From Acidovorax facilis (lineage in GTDB: Bacteria; Pseudomonadota; Gammaproteobacteria; Burkholderiales; Burkholderiaceae_C): a DNA stretch of 48,522 nt. Positions 17,458-26,614 of this stretch are shown here, piece by piece. Under the pieces are notes generated by a model. The model was not told the origin of the DNA, ran no database searches, and worked only from the letters and a program-made list of their open reading frames with translations. Both the position numbers and the translations under genes were made by a program. The stretch's first letter is position 1, and every line of letters begins with the position of its first letter. The DNA lies in NCBI RefSeq assembly GCF_023913775.1, contig NZ_JAMXAX010000027.1, forward strand, positions 1 to 48,522. The letters run 5' to 3'.

Positions 17458-19323
17458 TCAGCCTTCCTGAGGCTGTTGCTGCTGCGCCCGCATGATCTGG
17501 TGGCGCTGCCAGTAGGCCCCCACCACGGCGTTGAACTGGTCCTTTTCCTTGGTGAGGCCGGACAGCTTGATCTTGCTGGTCTTGGCGCCCAGGCCCAGGG
17601 CGTTCTTTTCGGGGTGCGTCACGACCAGTGCATTGCCGAAGCTGCTTTCCTTGAATTCCAGCGCCTTGATGGCGTCCCAGAACACCGTGGTCTCGTCGGC
17701 CGAGGTGCGGATGCCGTCGATGCTGACCTCCACCGTGTTCTCCCCCTTGAGCGCAAACACCACGGGCGGAAAGTAGCGCAGCACCAGCGCGCGCTCTTCG
17801 TCGGTGGCGGGCTCGTAGCGGTAGGCCAGGCTGCGCTCATGGTCTTGCGCAAACTGCTGTTCGTAGTCACTCCACAGGCGCTGCTCGATCGCGTCCGCCG
17901 TCAATATCTCTTGCACCCAGGTGGCAGCGGGCGCGCGCACGGCGATGGCACCGTAGTCCTGCTCTTTCAGCGCCATGCCCACGTTGCGCAGGCGCTCGGG
18001 CATGGCGGGGTGCGAGTCAAAGGGGTGGGGCACGTTGGCCGTCTTCATCGCATCCAGAAAATCGTCGGAGGCCGCATAGGGCGCCAGCCCCTGGGCCACA
18101 AAGCGGGCGATGCCCAGCGTGGTGGTGTCGTGCCGCTCATTGCGGCCAAACAGCTCGTCCTCGATCTTGAAACGGTATTGCGCGTAGGCCGCGATCTTGA
18201 CCAGCGACTGCGCAATGGCCGCTGGCGAGATGAGCTTGGCAGCGATGCGGTCAGCCTTGAACTCGCGCTCGCGGCTGTCGCGCGCCAGGGCGATTTCGAA
18301 GATGGTGCGGTACAGGTCCAGCACTGGCGACACCACGGCCGAGAGCCCACCGCTGCGAATCGCATGGCGGTAGTGGTCAAACTGCACCAGCTTCGGGCCC
18401 AGCCGGGCGCTGCTCTGGGTGTCGCCGCCGCGCAGGTGGGCCAGCTCGTGGCCAAACACGGCGTCGGCCTCGGCCTGGTCGAGGATGCGCAGCAGGGGCA
18501 GGCTGACAAACAGCGTGCGGCCCGTGAGCGTGTGGTTGCCCACCGTGAGCGGTGCCTCGGTCACGAAAAAATTCGCGTCGATGCCCGCCACGATGTTCTT
18601 CGGGGGCTCGGTCTTAAGGCGCTGGGCCATGTGGCGGATGCGCTTCCACAGCAGGGGCGCATCGTCTTCGGACACCAGCTCGCCCACGGCATGGTTGTCA
18701 GACTGCACGCGCTTGAAGATGCCCGCCACCGCCACAAACACACCCACCGCCACGGCCAGCCCCACGACGATGATGAGCTTGGGCGAATACTTGTGAAAGA
18801 AGAACGCCGTGACCCAGAACGACAGCCACACCGCCATCGCCCCCTGCACCACCAGCGCGGCGGCACTGGCACAGGTGGTCAGGCGCCAGCCCGCGACAAA
18901 GCTGGTGTACTGCAGCGTGCGGTCGGCAAAGGCCAGCGCGCCCAGGCCCAGCACGGCCACCAGCAGCACGCCACTGGCTACCAGGGTCCAGAACGACACG
19001 GCTCGCGCCATGTGGAACTGCCACACGTCGGAATAGCGCTCGCACAGGGCTTCGCGGTAGTCCTGCGCCTCGGGGTCGGTGCTGCTGCAAATGGTGGACG
19101 GCGGATTGCTGCGGTAGTAATCCTTGCGCGCCTGCTTCTCGGCGGGCGGCATGCCCTTTTCAGCGTCGATGCGCTGGCTGATGCCGGCCACAAAGTTCGC
19201 GTCCTGGTCGCGCTGCGCATAGACGGTGAACCCATAGGTCAACGCCGGGATGAGAAAAAGCGCCAGCAGCGCGTAGACAAAGTCCTTGGCAAGGCCCGCG
19301 CGGAGTGCGGATGGAAGATGCAT
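17458..19323 (-). CDS. M48 family membrane metalloprotease
   Basis: Encodes 621 residues. A transmembrane helix lies near the N-terminus (VYALLALFLIPALTYGFTVYA), and three more in about residues 105-205 (WTLVASGVLLVAVLGLGALAF and following). The zinc site is HELAH near residue 290 in DAVFGHELAHLRGGDTQS, with the third ligand in EREFKADRIAAKL near 353. This resembles HtpX/Ste24 proteases, which cut damaged or specific membrane proteins. A C-terminal region with TPR-free alpha/beta character (LVLRYFPPVVFALKGENTVEVSIDGI) has no assignment. The start ATG 19321-19323 (MHLPSALRAG) has no clear ribosome site; extension to 19620 would add about 99 Arg/Pro-rich residues overlapping valS, which I reject. 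It is divergent from valS. Confidence 0.9.
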   Translation of the reverse strand: MHLPSALRAGLAKDFVYALLALFLIPALTYGFTVYAQRDQDANFVAGISQRIDAEKGMPPAEKQARKDYYRSNPPSTICSSTDPEAQDYREALCERYSDVWQFHMARAVSFWTLVASGVLLVAVLGLGALAFADRTLQYTSFVAGWRLTTCASAAALVVQGAMAVWLSFWVTAFFFHKYSPKLIIVVGLAVAVGVFVAVAGIFKRVQSDNHAVGELVSEDDAPLLWKRIRHMAQRLKTEPPKNIVAGIDANFFVTEAPLTVGNHTLTGRTLFVSLPLLRILDQAEADAVFGHELAHLRGGDTQSSARLGPKLVQFDHYRHAIRSGGLSAVVSPVLDLYRTIFEIALARDSREREFKADRIAAKLISPAAIAQSLVKIAAYAQYRFKIEDELFGRNERHDTTTLGIARFVAQGLAPYAASDDFLDAMKTANVPHPFDSHPAMPERLRNVGMALKEQDYGAIAVRAPAATWVQEILTADAIEQRLWSDYEQQFAQDHERSLAYRYEPATDEERALVLRYFPPVVFALKGENTVEVSIDGIRTSADETTVFWDAIKALEFKESSFGNALVVTHPEKNALGLGAKTSKIKLSGLTKEKDQFNAVVGAYWQRHQIMRAQQQQPQEG

Positions 19324-19601
19324 GGATGGGAACGATTGGTTGTATGTTTTTGACCCGGGCAATGCGTGGAGCCCGCCCCCCTCTCCAGGGGCCCTCTCGC
19401 TCCACCGGGCGGGATTATCAAGACGCCACGGCGGGCAGGTCGAGCGACAAGGTAACAATTGGCGAGAAATGCCCGACAGACGGAATGCCGGTGGGATGCG
19501 AGCGCAGGGGAAGACCGGCTGGCGCTCCCGTAAAATGCCCGGTCCACCCTCTTGACCGTTGAGGCACGCCCTGTGCCTGCCTCTTCCTTCTGCCAAACCC
19601 C

Positions 19602-22499
19602 ATGAGCACGCCCCAAGCACAACCCGGCCTCGACAGCCTGTCCAAGTCCTTTGAACCCGCCGCGCTGGAAGCCCACTGGGGCCCCGAATGGGAAAAGCGC
19701 GGGTATGGCACCGCAGGCCACCGTGGCACGGGCCAGCCCCAGGCGGACGAGCCCGCCTTTTCCATCCAGCTGCCCCCGCCTAATGTGACGGGCACGCTGC
19801 ACATGGGCCATGCGTTCAACCAGACGATCATGGACAGCCTCACGCGCTACCACCGTATGCGTGGCTTCAACACGGTGTGGGTGCCGGGCACCGACCACGC
19901 GGGCATCGCCACGCAGATCGTCGTGGAGCGCCAGCTGCAGGAGCAAGGCATCAGCCGCTACGACATGGGCACCACCCCGCCCGAGGCGCGCAAGAACTTT
20001 GTGAGCAAGGTGTGGGAGTGGAAGGAAAAGTCCGGCAACACCATCACCACGCAGATGCGCCGCATGGGCGACAGCGTGGACTGGGGCCGCGAATACTTCA
20101 CCATGGACGACAAGCTGAGCGCCGTGGTGACCGACACCTTCGTGAAGCTGTATGAGCAGGGCCTGATCTACCGTGGCAAGCGCCTGGTGAACTGGGACCC
20201 CAAGCTGCAGTCCGCCGTGTCCGACCTGGAAGTCGAGAGCGAAGAAAAAGACGGCTCGCTCTGGCACATCGCCTACCCGCTGGCCGATGGATCGGGCAGC
20301 CTGACGGTGGCCACCACCCGGCCTGAAACCATGCTGGGCGACGTGGCGCTGATGGTACACCCCGAGGATTCACGCTACACGCACTTGATCGGCAAGATGG
20401 TGAACCTGCCGCTGTGCGACCGCCAGATCCCGGTGATCGCCGACGAGTACGTGGACAAGGAGTTCGGCACGGGCGTGGTGAAGGTAACGCCTGCGCACGA
20501 CCAGAACGACTACGCCGTGGGCCAGCGCCACAAGCTGCCCATGATCGTGGTGCTGACCCTGCAAGCCACCATCAACGAGAACGCGCCCGCCAAGTACCAG
20601 GGCATGGACCGCTTTGTGGCCCGCAAGGCCGTGGTGGCCGACCTCGAGGCCATCGGCGCGCTGGTCGAGGTGAAGAAGCACAAGCTCATGGTGCCGATCT
20701 GCACCCGCACCGGCCAGGTGATCGAGCCCATGCTGACCGACCAGTGGTTCGTGGCGATGAGCAAGGTGGGCGAAGGCGACGCCACCGGCAAGAGCATTGC
20801 GCAAAAGGCCATCGATGCCGTGGCCAGTGGCGAAGTGACCTTTGTGCCCGAGAACTGGGTGAACACCTACAACCAGTGGATGAACAACATCCAGGACTGG
20901 TGCATCAGCCGCCAGCTGTGGTGGGGCCACCAGATCCCGGCGTGGTACGACGAAGACGGCAACGTGATCGTGGCCCGCGACGAAGCCGAAGCCCAGGCCA
21001 AGGCCCCCGGCAAGACGCTGCGCCGCGATGAAGACGTGCTGGACACCTGGTACTCGTCCGCGCTCGTGCCCTTCAGCACCATGGGCTGGCCGAACCAAGG
21101 CACCGCCGACACCGACGACTTCAACCTCTACCTGCCCAGCACCGTGCTGGTCACGGGCTACGACATCATCTTCTTCTGGGTCGCCCGGATGATCATGATG
21201 ACCACGCACTTCACCGGCCGCGTGCCGTTCAAGCACGTGTACATCCACGGCCTGGTGCGCGACGCGCAGGGCAAGAAGATGTCCAAGTCCGAAGGCAACG
21301 TGCTCGACCCGGTGGACCTGATCGACGGCATTGCGCTGGAGCCGCTGCTCGACAAGCGCACCACCGGCCTGCGCAAGCCCGAGACTGCGCCCACGGTGCG
21401 CAAGAACACGCAAAAGGAGTTCCCCGAGGGCATCCCGGCCTATGGCGCCGATGCGCTGCGCTTCACCTTTGCCGCACTGGCGTCGCTGGGCCGCAGCATC
21501 AACTTTGACAGCAAGCGCTGCGAGGGCTACCGCAACTTCTGCAACAAGCTCTGGAACGCCAGCCGCTTTGTGCTGATGAACTGCGAAGGCCAGGATTGCG
21601 GCCTGAAAGAGCACACCAAGGAAGAATGCCAGCCCGGAGGCTCTGCCCACGGCTACATGCAGTTCAGCCAGGCCGACCGCTGGATCAGCTCGCTGCTGCA
21701 AAAGACCGAGGCCGAAGTCGCCAAGGGCTTTGAGGAATACCGCCTGGACAACGTGGCCAACACAATCTACGACTTTGTCTGGAACGAGTACTGCGACTGG
21801 TACCTGGAGATCGCCAAGGTGCAGATCCAGAACGGCACCGAAGCGCAGCAGCGCGCCACGCGCCGCACGCTGATCCGCACGCTCGAAGCCATCCTGCGCC
21901 TGGCCCACCCCATCATCCCGTTCATCACCGAAGCCCTGTGGCAGGTGGTGGCGCCTGTGGCCGGAATCCCCGGCGAATCGGTCAGCATCGCCCGCTACCC
22001 TCAGGCGCAACTGGACAAGATCGACGAGGCTTCAATAGCCCACATGGGCCGCGTGAAGGGGCTGGTGGACGCTTGCCGCGCATTGCGTGGCGAAATGAAT
22101 GTGTCCCCGTCCACCCGCCTGCCGCTGTACACGGTGGGCGACACCGACTTCATGCGCGGCGTAGGCCCGGTGCTGCAGGCCCTGGCCAAGCTCAGCGAGG
22201 TCAAGGTGTTTGACGACGAGGCCGCCTGGGCCGCTGCCGCGCAGGCAGCACCTGTGGCCGTGGTGGGCGAAGCTCGGCTGGCGCTGTACATGGAGATTGA
22301 CGTGGCCGCCGAGAAGGCCCGCTTGTCCAAGGAAATCGCCCGCATCGAAGGCGAAGTCGCCAAGGCCAACAACAAGCTCTCGAACGAAGCCTTTGTGGCC
22401 AAGGCCCCACCGGCCGTGATCGACCAGGAAAAGAAGCGCATCGCTGACTTCGGCGCCACGCTGACCCGCCTGCGCGACCAGCTGGGCCGCCTGGGCTGA
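19602..22499 (+). CDS. valS: Valyl-tRNA synthetase
   Basis: Encodes 965 residues, the class I synthetase that charges tRNA-Val. It has the HIGH motif as LHMGH (about residue 66) in [23 protein letters not shown] near residue 558 ([16 protein letters not shown]), the editing domain ([13 protein letters not shown]), the TDQWF segment and the C-terminal coiled-coil arm ([23 protein letters not shown]). Length is normal. The start was chosen by family alignment ([31 protein letters not shown]); a ribosome site is not obvious. A TAAAAT at 19531-19536 is a possible -10 box. Confidence 0.98.
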   Translation: MSTPQAQPGLDSLSKSFEPAALEAHWGPEWEKRGYGTAGHRGTGQPQADEPAFSIQLPPPNVTGTLHMGHAFNQTIMDSLTRYHRMRGFNTVWVPGTDHAGIATQIVVERQLQEQGISRYDMGTTPPEARKNFVSKVWEWKEKSGNTITTQMRRMGDSVDWGREYFTMDDKLSAVVTDTFVKLYEQGLIYRGKRLVNWDPKLQSAVSDLEVESEEKDGSLWHIAYPLADGSGSLTVATTRPETMLGDVALMVHPEDSRYTHLIGKMVNLPLCDRQIPVIADEYVDKEFGTGVVKVTPAHDQNDYAVGQRHKLPMIVVLTLQATINENAPAKYQGMDRFVARKAVVADLEAIGALVEVKKHKLMVPICTRTGQVIEPMLTDQWFVAMSKVGEGDATGKSIAQKAIDAVASGEVTFVPENWVNTYNQWMNNIQDWCISRQLWWGHQIPAWYDEDGNVIVARDEAEAQAKAPGKTLRRDEDVLDTWYSSALVPFSTMGWPNQGTADTDDFNLYLPSTVLVTGYDIIFFWVARMIMMTTHFTGRVPFKHVYIHGLVRDAQGKKMSKSEGNVLDPVDLIDGIALEPLLDKRTTGLRKPETAPTVRKNTQKEFPEGIPAYGADALRFTFAALASLGRSINFDSKRCEGYRNFCNKLWNASRFVLMNCEGQDCGLKEHTKEECQPGGSAHGYMQFSQADRWISSLLQKTEAEVAKGFEEYRLDNVANTIYDFVWNEYCDWYLEIAKVQIQNGTEAQQRATRRTLIRTLEAILRLAHPIIPFITEALWQVVAPVAGIPGESVSIARYPQAQLDKIDEASIAHMGRVKGLVDACRALRGEMNVSPSTRLPLYTVGDTDFMRGVGPVLQALAKLSEVKVFDDEAAWAAAAQAAPVAVVGEARLALYMEIDVAAEKARLSKEIARIEGEVAKANNKLSNEAFVAKAPPAVIDQEKKRIADFGATLTRLRDQLGRLG

Positions 22500-22596
22500 G
22501 AGAACAAAAGTGAAAGGCCGGGCAACTCTGGCCTGACACTTGCATATCCACGACGACCACAACACCCCGAATCCCTGTCTTCACTCAAGGAGTCTC

Positions 22597-23484
22597 ATGA
22601 CTGTTGCCACCACCGTTCGCAAAGCCGTATTTCCCGTCGCTGGCCTGGGCACCCGTTTTCTGCCTGCCACCAAGGCGTCTCCGAAGGAAATGCTGCCCGT
22701 GGTTGACAAGCCGCTGATTCAGTACGCTGTGGAAGAAGCTTATGCCGCTGGCATCCGCCACATGATCTTCGTGACCGGCCGCAGCAAGCGCGCCATCGAA
22801 GACCATTTCGACACGGCGTATGAGCTGGAGGCCGAACTCGAAGCCGCCGGCAAGAAGGAACTGCTGGCGCTGGTGCGCTCCATCCAGCCCGACGACATGG
22901 ACTGCGCGTTCGTGCGCCAGCCCCGCTCGCTGGGCCTGGGCCACGCCGTGTTGTGCGCCGAGCCGCTGGTGGGCAAGGAGCCCTTTGCCGTGCTGCTGGC
23001 CGACGACCTGATGGTGGGCCCCCCAGGCGGCCAGCCCGTGCTGGCCCAGATGGCCACCGCCTTCCGCCAGCAAGGCCGCTCGGTCATCGCGGTGCAGGAA
23101 GTGCCGGAAGACCAGGTCCACAAATACGGCATCGTGGCCGGCGAGCCCGCTGGCGGCCCGCTGATCCGCATTGAACGCATCGTGGAAAAGCCCAAGGCCG
23201 ATGTCGCCCCCTCGCGCATGGGCGTGGCCGGCCGCTACATCCTCACGCCCGGCGTGTTCGACGAGATCCGCAACCAGCCACGCGGCGTGGGCGGCGAGAT
23301 CCAGCTCACCGACGGCATTGCCCGCCTGATGCAGCACGAAGCCGTGTACGCCTTCCAGTACGAAGGCAAGCGCTACGACTGCGGCAGCAAGGAAGGGTTT
23401 CTGGAAGCGACGGTGGAACTGGCATTGCAGCACCCGCAGGTGGGCGCGCAGTTCCGGGAATATCTGAAGACCTTGGCGCTGTAA
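22597..23484 (+). CDS. galU: UTP-glucose-1-phosphate uridylyltransferase
   Basis: Encodes 295 residues. It makes UDP-glucose from UTP and glucose-1-phosphate for capsule, LPS and trehalose synthesis. The nucleotidyltransferase signature is [32 protein letters not shown]. Other matches are [27 protein letters not shown] and [16 protein letters not shown] 22597 follows aaggagtctc. It lies 97 bases after valS and ends before a repeat that also forms a terminator. Confidence 0.97.
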   Translation: MTVATTVRKAVFPVAGLGTRFLPATKASPKEMLPVVDKPLIQYAVEEAYAAGIRHMIFVTGRSKRAIEDHFDTAYELEAELEAAGKKELLALVRSIQPDDMDCAFVRQPRSLGLGHAVLCAEPLVGKEPFAVLLADDLMVGPPGGQPVLAQMATAFRQQGRSVIAVQEVPEDQVHKYGIVAGEPAGGPLIRIERIVEKPKADVAPSRMGVAGRYILTPGVFDEIRNQPRGVGGEIQLTDGIARLMQHEAVYAFQYEGKRYDCGSKEGFLEATVELALQHPQVGAQFREYLKTLAL

Positions 23485-23531
23485 GCCACAGTCCGGGCTC
23501 ACACTGGAAGCGCCTCAAACGCTTCCAAATT

Positions 23532-23580
23532 AATAGCTGCCAGCGCTTATCCATAGAGCGCTGGCAGCTATTTTTTCTTA
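23532..23580 (+). terminator. Palindromic repeat copy 3 acting as galU terminator
   Basis: A perfect 16-bp stem AATAGCTGCCAGCGCT / AGCGCTGGCAGCTATT with a 9-base loop runs into TTTTTT. It belongs to the same repeat family as six other copies in the window, and the T tract makes it look like a working terminator for galU. It sits only a few bases from the stop of the convergent TusA-like gene. Confidence 0.82.
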
Positions 23581-23583
23581 AAT

Positions 23584-23811
23584 CTACCGACGACGCAGGA
23601 TGTGGATGTATTCCTCGCCCACCGTCTGCTGCTCCACCAGCTCGTTGCCCGTCTGCTTGGCAAACGCCTGAAAATCCCGCAGCGACCCGCCATCGGTGGC
23701 CACCACCTTCAGCAACTGGCCGCTGGCCATGTCGGACAGCGCCTTCTTGGCCTTGAGGATGGGCAAGGGGCAGTTCAGGCCCCGGGTGTCGATTTCTTTG
23801 TGAATGTCCAT
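23584..23811 (-). CDS. TusA-family sulfur carrier protein
   Basis: Encodes 75 residues. The TusA/SirA signature DTRGLNCPLPILKAKKAL contains the active Cys (CPxP) that carries persulfide sulfur, for example to tRNA thiolation or molybdenum cofactor enzymes. ATG 23809-23811 has aagga nine bases upstream; a TTG at 23820 would add three residues. It begins right after the Nudix gene and is probably co-transcribed with it. Confidence 0.9.
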   Translation of the reverse strand: MDIHKEIDTRGLNCPLPILKAKKALSDMASGQLLKVVATDGGSLRDFQAFAKQTGNELVEQQTVGEEYIHILRRR

Positions 23812-23816
23812 GGTCG

Positions 23817-24395
23817 TCAATCCTTTGGCGGCTGCGGCGGTTGTTCGTCCAGGCCGCGCCGCCGTTCTGCATTTTCTTCAGCGGTAAAAAACACCGGCTC
23901 GTGCCCCTTGGTGCGCAGCCAGTCGGCCAGCGCGTAGCCCGTGCCCGCCGGCCAGCATTTGAGGTCTGCCAGATCGTACAGCCGGTAATCCACCAGCTCG
24001 GGCGATAACTGAACCTGCCCCGTGGCCACCACATGGTAGGCAATGATGATCTGGTTCATGCGCAGGAACTCATAGGCGCCCACCAGGGTGGTGGACTGCA
24101 CGTCGAGGTTGGTTTCCTCCTTCACCTCGCGCGCAATGCCTTCCTGGGGCGACTCGCCTGCCTCCATGAAGCCGGTGATCAGCGCGAACATCTTGCCCGG
24201 CCAGGCCGCGTTGCGCGCCAGCAGCACCTTGCCGTCGATCTCGACAATCGCTGCCAGCACGGGCGTGGGGTTGTTCCAGTGGGTCCAGCCGCAGGCGGGG
24301 CAGCGCAGCCGCTCCTTGTCGCCTCCGTCTTCGGCCAGGGTGATGGGCTGTAGCGCGGTACCGCAGTGGGTGCAGTGGCGGACTTCGTAGTGCAT
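23817..24395 (-). CDS. Nudix hydrolase with N-terminal zinc ribbon
   Basis: Encodes 192 residues. The N-terminus carries two CxxC pairs (CTHCG and CPACGW), a zinc ribbon like that of NudC. The Nudix box is GFMEAGESPQEGIAREVKEE followed by TNL, matching Gx5Ex7REUxEExGU except for N in place of G. The substrate is a nucleoside diphosphate derivative, possibly NADH or capped RNA by analogy with NudC, but the protein is shorter than NudC, so this is uncertain. The charged C-terminus (AEENAERRRGLDEQPPQPPKD) is not conserved. Confidence 0.88.
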   Translation of the reverse strand: MHYEVRHCTHCGTALQPITLAEDGGDKERLRCPACGWTHWNNPTPVLAAIVEIDGKVLLARNAAWPGKMFALITGFMEAGESPQEGIAREVKEETNLDVQSTTLVGAYEFLRMNQIIIAYHVVATGQVQLSPELVDYRLYDLADLKCWPAGTGYALADWLRTKGHEPVFFTAEENAERRRGLDEQPPQPPKD

Positions 24396-24412
24396 GGTAG
24401 AGCTATCATTTT

Positions 24413-24453
24413 TATAGCTGCTAGCGCCTATCCATCAAGCGCTAGCAGCCAAT
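24413..24453 (+). repeat. Palindromic repeat copy 4
   Basis: TATAGCTGCTAGCGCCTATC continues CATCAAGCGCTAGCAGCCAAT. The arms GCTGCTAGCGC/GCGCTAGCAGC pair. It fills the gap between the cysM stop and the Nudix start. Confidence 0.8.
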
Positions 24454-24493
24454 TTCATTAAAACCTTCGAACCCGGCAGCCGACGGCCGCCTG

Positions 24494-25396
24494 TCACGCC
24501 GGAAACACACCGGTAGACAGATACCGGTCGCCCCGGTCGCACACGATGAACACAATGGTGGCATTGCTGTCGCGCGCCGCAATCTGCTGCGCCACCCAGC
24601 ACGCGCCTGCGGCAGAGATGCCTGCAAAGATGCCCTCTTCGCGCGCGAGACGGCGGCACATGTCTTCGGCGCTGTCTTGGTTCACATAGACCAGCTCGTC
24701 CACCGTGCTCGGGTCATAGATCTTGGGCAGGTACTCTTGCGGCCACTTGCGGATGCCCGGGATGCGCGAGCCTTCCTCTGGCTGCGCGCCGATGATCTGG
24801 ATGGCAGGGTTCTTCTCTTTGAGGAAACGCGACACGCCGGTGATGGTGCCCGTGGTCCCCATGGCGCTCACAAAGTGCGTGATGCGCCCGCCCGTCTGCT
24901 CCCAGATCTCCGGGCCGGTGGTTTCGTAGTGGATGCGTGGGTTGTCGGGGTTGCCGAACTGGTCGAGCACCTTGCCCTCGCCGCGCTTTTGCATGGCCTC
25001 GGCCAGGTCGCGTGCGTGCTCCATGCCGCCGCTCTTGGGCGTGAGCACAAGTTCGGCACCAAAGGCCTTCATGGTCTGTGCGCGTTCGATGGACAAGTCT
25101 TCGGGCATCACGAGCACCATGCGGTAACCCTTGATGGCCGCCGCCATCGCCAGCGCAATGCCGGTGTTGCCCGACGTGGCCTCGATCAGCGTGTCGCCGG
25201 GGCGGATGTCGCCACGCTCCTCGGCCCGGCGGATCATCGACAGCGCGGGCCTGTCCTTGACTGACCCGGCAGGGTTGTTGCCCTCCAGCTTGCCCAGCAC
25301 CACATTGCCGCGCGCCGCGTTGTCCTTGGCCCCAATGCGCTGCAAAGCGACCAGAGGGGTGTTACCCACTGCATCTTCAATCGTCGGATATTTCAT
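24494..25396 (-). CDS. cysM: Cysteine synthase B (O-acetylserine sulfhydrylase)
   Basis: Encodes 300 residues, a PLP enzyme that forms cysteine from O-acetylserine and sulfide or thiosulfate. NPAGSVKDRPAL holds the PLP lysine (about residue 46), EATSGNTGIALA the substrate loop, and MGTTGTITGVSRFLKE the phosphate-binding glycines. The N-terminus YPTIEDAVGNTPLVALQRI and the length favour CysM over CysK. ATG 25394-25396 is used; an extension to 25522 would run across the divergent tRNA gene. Confidence 0.95.
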   Translation of the reverse strand: MKYPTIEDAVGNTPLVALQRIGAKDNAARGNVVLGKLEGNNPAGSVKDRPALSMIRRAEERGDIRPGDTLIEATSGNTGIALAMAAAIKGYRMVLVMPEDLSIERAQTMKAFGAELVLTPKSGGMEHARDLAEAMQKRGEGKVLDQFGNPDNPRIHYETTGPEIWEQTGGRITHFVSAMGTTGTITGVSRFLKEKNPAIQIIGAQPEEGSRIPGIRKWPQEYLPKIYDPSTVDELVYVNQDSAEDMCRRLAREEGIFAGISAAGACWVAQQIAARDSNATIVFIVCDRGDRYLSTGVFPA

Positions 25397-25436
25397 GCGC
25401 CCTACTGTGCCATAATTTGGGGCTTCACGAATTCCA

Positions 25437-25521
25437 GCCCGGGTGGTGAAATTGGTAGACGCAGGGGACTCAAAATCCCCCGCCGCAAGGCGTGCCGGTT
25501 CGATTCCGGCCCCGGGCACCA
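25437..25521 (+). tRNA. tRNA-Leu (anticodon CAA)
   Basis: Acceptor strands GCCCGGG (25437-25443) and CCCGGGC (25511-25517) pair fully; A and encoded CCA follow. The anticodon stem-loop is GGGGA-CTCAAAA-TCCCC with anticodon CAA. A variable arm (CGCCGCAAGGCG) typical of class II tRNA-Leu precedes the T arm GCCGG-TTCGATT-CCGGC. Its 3' end is the integration site of the island to the right. Confidence 0.97.
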
Positions 25522-25536
25522 CAGATAAGGCCGTAC
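25507..25536 (+). other. Left attachment site (attL) at the tRNA-Leu 3' end
   Basis: The tRNA end CGGCCCCGGGCACCAC and the start of the following hairpin (AAGGCCGTA) recur imperfectly at 35940-35966 as CGGCCCCGGCACCAC and AAGTCCGTA. The two bracket an integrase-encoding block of about 10.4 kb, as expected for a tRNA-targeted element. One G is missing in the right copy. Confidence 0.7.
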
Positions 25537-25561
25537 GGTTCCATAACCGTGCGGCCTTTTT
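25527..25561 (+). terminator. Rho-independent terminator of tRNA-Leu
   Basis: A 14-bp stem AAGGCCGTACGGTT / AACCGTGCGGCCTT (one G-T pair), loop CCAT, then TTTTT. The right attachment site carries a related hairpin at the same distance. Confidence 0.85.
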
Positions 25562-25625
25562 CTTTTCCCCTATGGGAAGCGGCTTTGACTAGTGCATATA
25601 AGTGCGCCGAAGTGTGCCGGAATCC

Positions 25626-25680
25626 GGGGGTACGTGGGGGTACATTTGGGGGTGCATTTTGGAAAAGTGGGGGTACATGA
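25626..25680 (+). repeat. Integrase arm-type site array, left end
   Basis: Four near-identical units start at 25626, 25636, 25648 and 25669: GGGGGTACG, GGGGGTACATTT, GGGGGTGCATTTT and GGGGGTACATGA. The same word occurs twice next to the integrase start (35859, 35871), and a diverged set lies at 36076-36120. Short direct repeats beside att sites are typical integrase arm-binding sites; binding here is inferred. Confidence 0.6.
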
Positions 25681-25803
25681 CCCCGATACCCCCAGGGTGC
25701 AGCCATAGGCAGCGGCGCCCCAGAATAGATGCCACGCCGAGGGACGCCACACCACAATACAACCCCCCTAGGGAGAGTCCCGCAACAGTCCGGCAACGCG
25801 GCT

Positions 25804-26410
25804 CGAATTACCCGCACCGGGACCACCGGGGAAGGACCCAAGCACCGCCCCACCCAGGCCATGCTTACTTACCTCTTGCCAGCGGCCAGGACTAGAAATT
25901 TTGTGGGGTGCGAATTACCCGCATCAAGGGAACCGGGGAAGGACCCGCGACGGGGGGTTACCGGTCCCCCTGACGTGCGGCGTTGCCGACCCCTTCGGGT
26001 GCCCAGTTGAGCGCGGGCGCTGCAATTCCTTCGGGGGTTACCCCTTTTTTACCGGGGACACCGGGGACAAACCAAAAATCGCACGTAACCCATTGTCATC
26101 ATTGAAGAAAGCTGTCCCCGGTAGCGCCGGGGACAAACGCAATTCTGCCGGGGACACCGGGGACAAATGAATCCACTGACGTGCGCAGCCGTCCGGCAAT
26201 TGATGCACTGCCTTCACTTAAGCCCCTATAGAGCCCCGTAGAACAGCGCGGCAACGCGGCTCGAATTACCCGCGCTTGGGCCACCCAGGAAGGACCCACG
26301 GCCGGAGGCTGCATGTGTCCACCGTCCACCGTCCACCCTTTCCAAACGCGATCCACTCGCCCACCAATGGGGTGCGAATTACCCTTGTGTGAAGGGGCCA
26401 GGAGGGACCC
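25804..26410 (-). repeat. Four 36-bp cos-like units
   Basis: Units at 25804-25839, 25911-25946, 26262-26297 and 26375-26410 are all 36 bp and read in the same direction. On the minus strand each begins GGGTCC(T/C)TCC and ends GGGTAATTCG. Three have the exact cosQ heptad GGGTCCT known from lambda. Unit 1 (GGGTCCTTCCCCGGTGGTCC) aligns closely to lambda's right end (GGGTCCTTTCCGGTGATCC, from memory). The closing GGGTAATTCG falls about where cosN lies in lambda. Units 1 and 3 share the upstream flank CAACGCGGCT, and units 2 and 4 share GGGGTG, so a two-unit module was duplicated. The stretch 25562-26614 encodes no protein I can support. Confidence 0.55.
26052..26165 (+). repeat. Left iteron cluster (CCGGGGACA)
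   Basis: Six exact copies of CCGGGGACA start at 26052, 26061, 26127, 26148 and 26157, with one inverted at 26113. The same 9-mer in inverse orientation forms a second cluster at 34404-34507. It lies between the cos-like units, 450 bases from the primase-helicase stop. These are probable binding sites for the element's replication protein, by analogy with ori and crr of satellite P4. Confidence 0.6.
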
Positions 26411-26614
26411 GCTGCACACGGCAGCGAGAGACACGGGGGACGGGGCGAGCCCCGCACCAGATCAATGACCAGGGCCGCGCCCTTCCCCTTGGCACCAGAT
26501 GCCGTAAGCCGGGCATGTACAGCGCGAAGGGAGCTCCCGCCCCCGCCCCTCACGGGCGGCACGGCATGGCTGCAGCCGCAGGGCGAGCACGCAAAGCCCC
26601 GGCCGGGCTACCGC

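Noticed and set aside
17419..19353. 644-codon plus-strand frame over the M48 gene
   Set aside because: The opposite strand encodes a clear HELAH metalloprotease; this frame is Arg/His/Gly-rich with no family signature.
19324..19620. N-terminal extension of the M48 protein by about 99 residues
   Set aside because: It would be Arg/Pro-rich, overlap the valS start and come before the natural membrane segment; ATG 19323 gives the expected N-terminus.
20370..22010. 546-codon minus-strand frame over valS
   Set aside because: Shadow of valS, which has all class I synthetase motifs.
25626..26410. CRISPR array in the repeat-rich left end of the island
   Set aside because: The repeats are only four, irregularly spaced (107, 351 and 113 bases) and have conserved rather than unique interiors; no cas gene is present.
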